Positions 57,659 through 64,000 of a stretch of DNA of 64,000 nucleotides are shown piece by piece. Within the stretch, counting starts at the first letter, position 1. Each line of letters starts with the position of its first letter. Both the position numbers and the translations under genes were made by a program. Below the pieces are notes generated by a model. That model was not told where the DNA came from and did no database searches. It saw only the letters and a program-made list of their open reading frames with translations. Source of the stretch: JBBDXS01 sp040902195 (GTDB taxonomy: Bacteria; Chloroflexota; Dehalococcoidia; DSTF01; RBG-16-68-14); the NCBI GenBank assembly GCA_040902195.1, contig JBBDXS010000002.1, forward strand, positions 1 through 64,000, in the 5' to 3' direction.

Positions 57659-58992
57659 TCCCGCCACCGTACTTCGTACAGCCGTACCGGTTCTTCGAAC
57701 CCCTTCGCCACCACCTCGCCGATGTCTCCGAAGAGGAAGCCCTTGCCTGCCGCCAGCTCTCGCACGACGTTCGACGTGAGGACCTGCCCTGCCTCTGCGT
57801 GGTCGCAGATGCGCCGCGCCAACTGCACACTCGTGCCGAAGAGGTCGCTCTCCTCCGCGACAGGCTCGCCCGCGTTCAGCCCGATGTGCACCTGCAAGTC
57901 GTCCTCCGCGCGAAGGGTCACCGCGCGCTGAATCGCCACTGCGCACTCGAGCGCCCCGCTTGCCGTTGGAAAGCTCGCCATGATGCCGTCGCCGGTGTGC
58001 TTGATCTCCGTCCCGCCACTCTCCTTCAGCGCCTCGCGCACGATCGTGTTATGCGCGCGCACCAGCTCCTGCGCCTTCGCATCGCCGAGACGTTGCGTGA
58101 GCGCCGTGGAGGAGGCGAGGTCGGTGAAGAGGATGGTCACCGTCCCGCCCTGTACTGCCTGCGTGGGAGCGCCGTCGCCCGCCATCAGAAACTCAAGGAC
58201 CGTCTCGGCCGCCTTGTGCGCAGCCTCCTCGGTGCTGATCCACGTGCCATCGATGACTGCCATCGAGGCGTTTGGGAGGAGCGATGTGAGCTCGGCGGCA
58301 CCGCCCATATCGACATCAGTCCCCAGCGCGTTGCGGAATTGCATGACTAACGCCGGCATCGTTACGGCTGGGATCAGCTCCCGCACGCTCTCCGTGAACA
58401 TCTGTTGCGTCGCCCGCACCGCCATCTCTTGCGAGACCGCCTCGCGCAAGTATCTGGCGAACACGCGCGCTTCCTCACCTGCAGACCAGCCGAACATGAC
58501 GCTCGCTGCCGTTTCAGAGAACAGCTCCCAGTCCTTGTTCATCAGATCAATGATCGCTTCCAAGCGGGGGAAGCCGCTTGGCCCTCCCTCCATCTGCGGT
58601 GTGCAGTCCCAGAGGACAAGCCTGCGCAGCCGGTCCGGGTGGCGGGCCGCGTAGGCGACCGGCAGACTGCCGCTCGGCCCCCATGCCCAGGCGTCGAACT
58701 GAGCGAAGCCGAGGTGATCTACAACCGCCTCGAGGTCCAGCACGCGATCGTCCAAAGCGATCGATGCTGGATTTCGTTCCGACAGGCCTGTACCGCGCAT
58801 ATCGAAGCGGACGTACTTCGTATGCGCTGCGAGGAGCTCGTGGAAGAGCCGGTACGTCGGCACCGTCAGTTCGGCCCGGAGGTGCGTCCAGGGCCACCCG
58901 CTCATCGCGACGAGCGGCCTGCCCTCACCCTCCACGCAAAACGCGATGCGTACCCCGTCGCTCGTTGTGCAGTACTGGATGCGCGGTTCCAT
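57655..58992 (-). CDS. Alpha/beta-hydrolase-nucleotide cyclase fusion 6 (divergent founder-like member)
   Basis: A 445-aa protein, first gene of the array. It is the only member retaining a Ser at the elbow (W-G-P-S-G-S). Its cyclase domain is clearly a different lineage: F-T-D-L-A-S-S, K-H-T-G-D-G, E-E-S-D-L-F-G (Asp present) and V-Q-L-A-R-R (transition-state Asn replaced by Gln). The Lys/Asp pair predicts ATP specificity by family knowledge. It is divergent from ilvD, 92 bases apart. Confidence 0.88.
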   Translation of the reverse strand: MEPRIQYCTTSDGVRIAFCVEGEGRPLVAMSGWPWTHLRAELTVPTYRLFHELLAAHTKYVRFDMRGTGLSERNPASIALDDRVLDLEAVVDHLGFAQFDAWAWGPSGSLPVAYAARHPDRLRRLVLWDCTPQMEGGPSGFPRLEAIIDLMNKDWELFSETAASVMFGWSAGEEARVFARYLREAVSQEMAVRATQQMFTESVRELIPAVTMPALVMQFRNALGTDVDMGGAAELTSLLPNASMAVIDGTWISTEEAAHKAAETVLEFLMAGDGAPTQAVQGGTVTILFTDLASSTALTQRLGDAKAQELVRAHNTIVREALKESGGTEIKHTGDGIMASFPTASGALECAVAIQRAVTLRAEDDLQVHIGLNAGEPVAEESDLFGTSVQLARRICDHAEAGQVLTSNVVRELAAGKGFLFGDIGEVVAKGFEEPVRLYEVRWRE

Positions 58993-59019
58993 AGCGAAGC
59001 CATTCTACACGCAGCTGGC

Positions 59020-59039
59020 CCTCGGGTTGAAACCCGAGG
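59020..59039. repeat. 20-bp palindrome between cyclase array and ilvD
   Basis: Inverted repeat CCTCGGGTT/AACCCGAGG with a two-base centre. It lies between the divergent starts at 58992 and 59085, so it may be an operator or a degenerate copy of the dispersed palindrome family. Confidence 0.55.
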
Positions 59040-59084
59040 CATCCGCCCGCTACGCTTGACTCACCGAGGACGAGGAGGCTCACC

Positions 59085-60779
59085 ATGACCACCGAAACGA
59101 CGCCGCGCACGCACGCGGGCTCCAAGCCCCGCAGCTGGCAGGTGACCGAGGGCGCCGAGCGCGCGCCCAACCGTTCGTACTTCTACGCGATGGGCCTCAC
59201 GGACGAGGACATCAACAAGCCCATCGTCGCCGTCGGCCACGCCGGCAACGAAGCGATGCCCTGCAACATCTCGCTGGGCGGCCAAGCGCAGCACGTCAAG
59301 GCGGGCGTCTCGGCCGCCGGTGGTACGCCGCGCGAGTTCGCCACCATCGCCGTCGGCGATGGCATGGCGATGGGCCACGAAGGCATGAAGGCCTCGCTAG
59401 TCAGCCGCGAGATCATCGCGGACTCCGCTGAGGTGATGATGCTCGCGCACGCCTACGACGGCCTCGCCACCATCGCCGGCTGCGACAAGAGCCTGCCCGG
59501 CATGATCATGGCGCTCGCGCGCGTGAACCTGCCCGGCGTCTTCCTCTACGGCGGCAGCATCCTCCCCGGCCACTACCAGGGCCACGACGTCACCGTCCAG
59601 GACGTCTTCGAGGGCGTGGGCGCGCACAGCGCCGGCAACATGTCCGACGCCGACTTGCGCGAGCTGGAGCACGTCGCCTGTCCGGGCGCGGGCTCCTGCG
59701 GCGGCATGTTCACCGCGAACACGATGGCCGCCGTGAGCGAGGCGCTCGGCATCGCGCTGCCCGGCAGCGGCGCTGTGCCCGCCGTCGATCCGGCGCGCAT
59801 CGATGTCTGCCGCCGCACCGGCGAGGCCGTGATGCTCATGCTCGAACGCGACATCCGTCCGCGCGACATCCTCACGAAAGAGGCGATCGAGAACGGGATG
59901 GCCGTCGCGGTCGCGATGGGCGGCTCGACGAACGCCGTGCTGCACTTGCTCGCCATCGCGCGCGAAGCTGAGGTGCCGCTCACACTCGACGACCTCGACC
60001 GCGTGTGCGCGCGCACGCCGCACCTCGCGGACCTGAAGCCGGGCGGCCAGTACGTGATGGCGGACCTCTTTCGAGCCGGCGGCGTGCCCGTCGTGCTGAA
60101 GGAGCTGCTGCGCGGCGGCTTCCTCCACGGCGACCCGATGACGGTCACCGGCAAGACGATGGCCGAAAACCTCAACGCGATCGACGCGACGCCCGACGGC
60201 AAGGTCGTCCACACGCTCGAGGACGCGCTAAGCGGCGGCAGCACGATCGTCGTGCTGCGCGGCAATCTCGCGCCCGAAGGCTCCGTCGCGAAGGTGGCCT
60301 CGGTCGCGCACCTTTCGCGTCGCGGGCCCGCGCGCGTGTTCGACAGCGAGGATGACTGCTTCGCGGCCGTCGAGCGGCGCGAGATCAAATCCGGCGACGT
60401 GATCGTCATCCGCTACGAGGGGCCCAAGGGCGGCCCCGGCATGCGCGAGATGCTCGCGACCACCGCGGCGCTCGTCGGCCAGGGGCTCGGTGACCAGATC
60501 GCAATGGTGACCGACGGCCGCTTCTCCGGCGCGACGCGCGGGCTCATGGTCGGCCACGTTGCCCCGGAGGCCTACGTGGGCGGCCCGATCGCGATCGTGC
60601 AGGACGGCGACGAGATCACCGTCGATGCGCAGAACCGCCTCCTCGAGCTGCACGTCCCTCAGGACGAGATCGACCGCCGTCTCGCGCAGTGGACGCCGCC
60701 GCCGCCGCGCTACACCAGGGGCGCGCTCGGCAAGTACGCGCGCCTCGTCTCCTCCGCCTCCGAAGGCGCCGTCTGCTAA
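59085..60779 (+). CDS. ilvD: Dihydroxy-acid dehydratase
   Basis: Fe-S enzyme of branched-chain amino acid synthesis, converting 2,3-dihydroxy-isovalerate and its homologue to 2-keto acids. 564 aa; cluster Cys motifs are in A-G-C-D-K-S-L-P-G-M and C-P-G-A-G-S-C-G-G-M-F-T-A-N-T-M, and G-R-F-S-G-A-T-R-G is the conserved C-terminal signature. GAGGAGG precedes the ATG. No other ilv gene is in the window. Confidence 0.96.
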   Translation: MTTETTPRTHAGSKPRSWQVTEGAERAPNRSYFYAMGLTDEDINKPIVAVGHAGNEAMPCNISLGGQAQHVKAGVSAAGGTPREFATIAVGDGMAMGHEGMKASLVSREIIADSAEVMMLAHAYDGLATIAGCDKSLPGMIMALARVNLPGVFLYGGSILPGHYQGHDVTVQDVFEGVGAHSAGNMSDADLRELEHVACPGAGSCGGMFTANTMAAVSEALGIALPGSGAVPAVDPARIDVCRRTGEAVMLMLERDIRPRDILTKEAIENGMAVAVAMGGSTNAVLHLLAIAREAEVPLTLDDLDRVCARTPHLADLKPGGQYVMADLFRAGGVPVVLKELLRGGFLHGDPMTVTGKTMAENLNAIDATPDGKVVHTLEDALSGGSTIVVLRGNLAPEGSVAKVASVAHLSRRGPARVFDSEDDCFAAVERREIKSGDVIVIRYEGPKGGPGMREMLATTAALVGQGLGDQIAMVTDGRFSGATRGLMVGHVAPEAYVGGPIAIVQDGDEITVDAQNRLLELHVPQDEIDRRLAQWTPPPPRYTRGALGKYARLVSSASEGAVC

Positions 60780-60793
60780 CCCTCACCCCCTGA

Positions 60794-60816
60794 CCCCTCT
60801 CCCGAGGGGAGAGGGG
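60794..60816. repeat. Palindromic hairpin after ilvD
   Basis: Arms CCCCTCTCCC/GGGAGAGGGG with loop GAG. The same stem recurs at 61213-61233, and the pair flanks the DUF559 gene. It may also terminate ilvD. Confidence 0.7.
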
Positions 60817-60836
60817 AACCACGTAGGAGACCGTTC

Positions 60837-61268
60837 TTGCGGTTTGATGGGTTGATCTCTGAACAGATGCGTCGCGAAATGGTAGAGATCGCGCGCGAGT
60901 TTAGGAAGACCCCGACGGCGAGCGAAGGGCTCCTTTGGCAACAACTGCGCGGCCGGCAGCTCGCGGGCGCAAAGTTCAGGCGGCAGCAGCCCATCGGATC
61001 GTTCGTGGTCGACTTCTACTGCGACGAGGCCGCGTTGATCGTCGAGGTTGATGGGCCCGTACATGAACTTCAGCAGCGCGCTGACGGCGAGAGGCGGGAG
61101 TGCCTCGAAAGCCTCGGGCTGAAAATGCTCCGCCTGTCCGCCGACATCGTCGAGAACGACATGCGCTCAGCCCTCACAACGATACGGCAATGCCTCGAGG
61201 AGCGGCAGCAAGCCCTCTCCCTTCGGGAGAGGGTCGAGCCTTCCGCGTCAGCGGAAGGATCGGGGTGA
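60837..61268 (+). CDS. DUF559 (Vsr-like) endonuclease-domain protein
   Basis: A 143-aa protein of the DUF559 group related to very-short-patch-repair endonucleases. Motifs: E-G-L-L-W-Q-Q-L-R-G-R-Q-L, G-A-K-F-R-R-Q-Q-P-I-G-S-F-V-V-D-F-Y-C and V-E-V-D-G-P-V-H, the last two forming the PD-(D/E)xK-like core. TTG (60837) or ATG (60867) may be the start. Its C-terminal ~18 codons are read through palindromic repeats (61213-61257), like the plsC gene. Confidence 0.85.
   Translation: MRFDGLISEQMRREMVEIAREFRKTPTASEGLLWQQLRGRQLAGAKFRRQQPIGSFVVDFYCDEAALIVEVDGPVHELQQRADGERRECLESLGLKMLRLSADIVENDMRSALTTIRQCLEERQQALSLRERVEPSASAEGSG
61213..61257. repeat. Two hairpins within the DUF559 gene 3' end
   Basis: CCCTCTCCC/GGGAGAGGG with loop TTC (61213-61233) and CTTCCGC/GCGGAAG with loop GTCA (61240-61257). 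The first matches the stem at 60794. Confidence 0.75.
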
Positions 61269-61352
61269 GGGATCCCGCCCGTAGACACGGCGGCGCTCCG
61301 TCGGGTAGTATCATCCCCTAACCGCTCTCGTCTACACCACAAGGAGGGCACC

Positions 61353-61967
61353 ATGGCCTATCCGGCGACATTCGACGTACCGCGACCGGCACAAAGCTAC
61401 GAGCGAGGGTCGACCATCACGCGCGTGCTGCTCATCCTCGTCATCTACTTCATCCTCAGCGGCGTGGTCGGCCTGATCTGGTGGGCGCTGCCGATCTTCG
61501 GCGCGATCTTGATCTCCCAAAAGGGCGCACAGAAGTATCTCGAAGAGGCCGAGAAGGGCCCTGTGACATGGATCCGGCTCGTCCTCGGCTTCTGGACGTA
61601 CGCCGCTCTCCTCTCCAACAAGCTCCCACTGGAAAATCCATCAGAAGTCGGCTTCAAGGTGCAGACCAACGGCTCGCCGAGTGTCGGTCAGGCGCTGTTG
61701 CGGATCATCCTGGTAATCCCCCATGCATTCGTACTCGCCATCCTTGGATGGATCGCCGGGATCGTCTGGGTCATCACCGCTATCTCGGTTCTCATGAGCG
61801 GTTCGTACCCGGAGTTTGCCTACAACTACTTCCGCGGCTACTTCACGTGGCTCGCGCGCGTCTTTGCCTACCTCGGCTCACTCGTGGACGAGTACCCGCC
61901 GTTTTCGTTCGATGACGGCAGCGCGCCCGCAATGGCGCCGCCGCCGGCAGCGCCGCCGAGCGCCTAG
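61353..61967 (+). CDS. DUF4389-family membrane protein
   Basis: A 204-aa protein with four hydrophobic segments and a Pro/Ala-rich tail. The signature P-L-E-N-P-S-E-V-G-F-K-V and F-N/A-Y-N-Y-F-R-G-Y-F-T-W-L-A-R-V are typical of DUF4389, a family of unknown function common in Actinobacteria and Chloroflexota. Preceded by AAGGAGG. Confidence 0.82.
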   Translation: MAYPATFDVPRPAQSYERGSTITRVLLILVIYFILSGVVGLIWWALPIFGAILISQKGAQKYLEEAEKGPVTWIRLVLGFWTYAALLSNKLPLENPSEVGFKVQTNGSPSVGQALLRIILVIPHAFVLAILGWIAGIVWVITAISVLMSGSYPEFAYNYFRGYFTWLARVFAYLGSLVDEYPPFSFDDGSAPAMAPPPAAPPSA

Positions 61968-61983
61968 CGGAGGAAACGGCAGC

Positions 61984-62745
61984 ATGCGCCTCGAAGGGAG
62001 GGCCGCGCTCGTCACGGGCGGTGGCTCCGGCATCGGGCGGGGCTGCGCGCTTCGCTTCGCCGAAGAGGGCGCGGATGTCGCAGTCTCCGACCTCAACCGT
62101 CCCGGCGCCGGAGAGACCGTCGCGCTGGTCGAGAAGCTCGGCCGGCGCGCGCTCGCGATCGAGGGCGACGTAACGAGCAAGGCCGACTGCGAGCGCATGG
62201 TGAGCGAGACCGTCTCGGCGCTCGGCAAGCTCGACATCCTCATGGCGAACGCGGGCATCGGGCGCTTCGCACCGTTCCTCAACTTCACGGAGGAAGACTG
62301 GAACGCCGTCATCGATACGAACCTGACGGGAGTCTTCTTCTCCTGCCAGGCTGCCGCGCGCCAGATGGTGCAGCAGGGGCGCGGAGGGCGGATCATCGTC
62401 ACGGCATCGCTCGCGGCATACCGTCCCGGTCCCAACATGCCGCCATACTACGCTGCAAAGGCCGGCGTGAAGATGCTGGCGGAGGTCATGGCGGTCGAGT
62501 TGGCGGCGCACAAGATCACCGTGAACTCGATCGGCCCCGGGCTAATCGATACACCCCTCACGTCGCCGATGATGCAGGTCATGCGCGACGCCGGCCGCAC
62601 CGAGTTTTCGCCCCTCGGGCGCGTGGGCACGCCCCGGGATGTCGCGAACCTGGCGCTCTTCCTCGCGTCCGACGACGCGGACTACATCACCGGCGACTAC
62701 ATCCTCGTCGATGGCGGGCTAGCATTGGGGCGTTTGCTGGGGTAG
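61984..62745 (+). CDS. SDR-family oxidoreductase
   Basis: Classical short-chain dehydrogenase, 253 aa, 16 bases after the DUF4389 stop with GGAGG upstream. T-G-G-G-S-G-I-G, N-A-G, T-A-S-L catalytic Ser and Y-Y-A-A-K are intact; S-D-L-N after the second strand favours NAD(H). G-G-L-A-L-G ends the protein. Substrate unknown. Confidence 0.9.
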   Translation: MRLEGRAALVTGGGSGIGRGCALRFAEEGADVAVSDLNRPGAGETVALVEKLGRRALAIEGDVTSKADCERMVSETVSALGKLDILMANAGIGRFAPFLNFTEEDWNAVIDTNLTGVFFSCQAAARQMVQQGRGGRIIVTASLAAYRPGPNMPPYYAAKAGVKMLAEVMAVELAAHKITVNSIGPGLIDTPLTSPMMQVMRDAGRTEFSPLGRVGTPRDVANLALFLASDDADYITGDYILVDGGLALGRLLG

Positions 62746-62756
62746 CGGAGACGTAG

Positions 62757-62813
62757 GCGCGGGTCTTCAGACCCGCGCATGCCGTCGTCGGGGTCTGAAT
62801 ACTCCGACCTACA
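62757..62813. repeat. Dispersed palindromic repeat, copy E
   Basis: A perfect palindrome at 62757-62778 (core GGGTCTTCAGACCC) followed by an imperfect copy at 62788-62813 (tcggggtctgaatactccga). It fills the convergent junction between the SDR and the FAD oxidoreductase. Confidence 0.8.
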
Positions 62814-62847
62814 GCACGATTACGGCCCTGCGCTAGGGCCCTACGCC

Positions 62848-64000
62848 CTACCCCGCCTCCCCTAGCAACGCCCCTGCCTTACGCAGCGCCGCCTGCAGCT
62901 CCGGCACGTCGATCTGCGCGGGCGTGGCGTTGTGGCGCAGCGACAGCGTCGCCGCGATGCCGGCCGCCTCTCCCGTCGCAAAGCAGGCGGGGATCTCCTT
63001 CGTAGCGTGGTGCGCGCGGTGGTCGACGCTGATGCAGCGCCCGGCCGCGAGCAAGTTGGACACGCGCTGCGGCAGCAGGCTGCGGTACGGGATCTGGTAC
63101 GTGCAGTCGTACTTCGTCCAATGGCCGGTGACCGCGATCGTGTCGTCGAACGCGCGATCGATGTCGTCGCGCTGCAGCACGTAGCGCCCGACGAGCCGTC
63201 GCGACTCCGTGATGCCCAGCGTCAGCGCAACATCCGTGAGATAGGCGCGCTCGAAGCCGGGGACCTGCCCTCGCAGGCGATCGACCTCCTCCATCACCAT
63301 GCGGCGGCACTCGGTCTCCGCATACGAGAGGTCGTCGGGGTCCGTCGCGTCGATGCGGCGGTCGATGCGGTCGGCGGCGCCCCAGGGGAACAGCGCTTGT
63401 CCGGGATACACGGTGCGGAAGAAGAAGCTCCCGCGCTCCTTCTGGAGCGCCTCCACGTCGTCGATGCCGGACATGCGGAACCAGAGCCAGGGATGCACCT
63501 CCTCCAGCTCGAACGGCTCGCCGGCGAGCACGAACAGGTCGCCGTCACCCGTCGTGTCGATGACCGTGTCGCAGGCGATCGCCTGCCGCCCGGCCTTCGA
63601 GGTGAAGACGACGTGCGTGATGCGGTCGCCGTCAATGACAACATCGGACGCCCAGCGGTGGTAACGAAGCCGCAACCCGGCCTCGGCGGCCCACGTGTTC
63701 GCGACGAACTTAAACTCCTCCGGATCGTAGGCGACGGAGTAGCGCACCTTGTGCGGCGCCGATCCCCAGACGAGGCCCCAGCGCCGGTACTGCTCGACCA
63801 GCTCCGGGCTCGGGTCGCCCCAGTGCTCGCGCGGCGGGTAGAAGCACGCGTCGCGCGCCTCCAGCCGCTCGACGAGCTCCTGGCACAGCCCCGCGATGAC
63901 TTGCTTGCCGTTACCGTCGTCGAGCGTCAGTAGCAGCACGATCAGCCCGCCCGTCGCGAGCCCGCCGAGGTAGCCGTAGCGCTCGACGAGCACGACGTCG
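62848..64000 (-). CDS. FAD-dependent oxidoreductase (FAD_oxidored family), 5' end beyond window
   Basis: A C-terminal 384 codons of a FAD-dependent dehydrogenase-like protein; the N-terminal FAD-binding GxGxxG is beyond the window, with only V-V-L-V-E-R-Y-G-Y-L-G-G-L-A-T-G-G seen. V-I-D-T-T-G-D-G-D and A-A-G-R-C-I-S, C-F-A-T-G-E-A-A-G-I-A-A are characteristic. The frame continues to the last base. Substrate unknown. Confidence 0.88.
   Translation of the reverse strand, partial: DVVLVERYGYLGGLATGGLIVLLLTLDDGNGKQVIAGLCQELVERLEARDACFYPPREHWGDPSPELVEQYRRWGLVWGSAPHKVRYSVAYDPEEFKFVANTWAAEAGLRLRYHRWASDVVIDGDRITHVVFTSKAGRQAIACDTVIDTTGDGDLFVLAGEPFELEEVHPWLWFRMSGIDDVEALQKERGSFFFRTVYPGQALFPWGAADRIDRRIDATDPDDLSYAETECRRMVMEEVDRLRGQVPGFERAYLTDVALTLGITESRRLVGRYVLQRDDIDRAFDDTIAVTGHWTKYDCTYQIPYRSLLPQRVSNLLAAGRCISVDHRAHHATKEIPACFATGEAAGIAATLSLRHNATPAQIDVPELQAALRKAGALLGEAG

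Overview
The window is a high-G+C bacterial chromosome segment, probably scaffolded from a metagenome: there are two 10-N gaps (9244-9253 and 15752-15761), each next to an artificial-looking homopolymer. Gene content suggests a free-living aerobic heterotroph of the Chloroflexota (Dehalococcoidia-like) or, less likely, an actinobacterial relative. The pointers are an LLM-type F420 oxidoreductase, crotonases and a biotin-dependent carboxyltransferase, fused alpha/beta-hydrolase-cyclase proteins, cohesin-like surface proteins and high-G+C housekeeping genes with 4-nt start/stop overlaps. The taxonomic call is inference from gene content only. No plasmid, phage, CRISPR or rRNA is visible.

Layout. 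0-3 kb: a secreted beta-repeat protein with a Thr-Pro tail and an in-frame TAG, then a TlpA-like thioredoxin. 3-11 kb: PlsC acyltransferase, DUF1214 protein, sulfotransferase, crotonase, CPBP protein, TrpD-like protein, an assembly gap, a GT39-like glycosyltransferase and tRNA-Glu. 11-18 kb: degenerate GGDEF protein, LLM oxidoreductase, SDR, divergent otsB/treY and fumC. 18-22 kb: cohesin-like surface protein, crotonase, lipoprotein and tRNA-Arg. 22-27 kb: KdpD/KdpE-like two-component pair and a KimA/YdaO-like permease (potassium homeostasis), then tRNA-Ala. 27-34 kb: LPxTG-type cupredoxin, DtxR repressor, MMPL transporter, NrtR-like regulator, HepT/MntA toxin-antitoxin pair, miaB and tRNA-Ser. 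34-40 kb: a P450/GNAT/ribbon-helix-helix/small-membrane-protein/DUF4097 run of tightly spaced genes, a DUF2157-like membrane protein, SGNH lipoprotein and ppa. 40-45 kb: DinB, SRPBCC, a small A/T-richer gene between two copies of the sucD 3' end, sucD, a TfoX-like gene, sucC, tRNA-Ser and Mrr. 45-51 kb: LCP protein, a 29-codon membrane ORF, pccB-like carboxyltransferase, methyltransferase and two DedA proteins. 51-59 kb: six tandem, translationally overlapping hydrolase-cyclase genes. 59-64 kb: ilvD, DUF559 nuclease, DUF4389 protein, SDR and a partial FAD oxidoreductase.

The most unusual part is the cyclase array (50999-58992). Six class III nucleotide cyclases each carry an N-terminal alpha/beta-hydrolase-fold domain. 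In five of the six the nucleophile position has drifted (A, N, M, T or E in place of Ser), while their cyclase domains stay nearly identical. One member is frameshifted. Separately, two near-perfect TGTGA-N6-TCACA palindromes (CRP/GlxR-type half-sites) lie upstream of the MMPL transporter (31092-31107) and the P450 operon (34064-34079), so a cyclic-nucleotide circuit linking array and targets is a testable idea. Other items worth attention are the sucD 3'-end duplication flanking a foreign-looking gene (41401-41950), a family of dispersed intergenic palindromes, and three convergent gene pairs whose stop codons abut exactly as TAGCTA.
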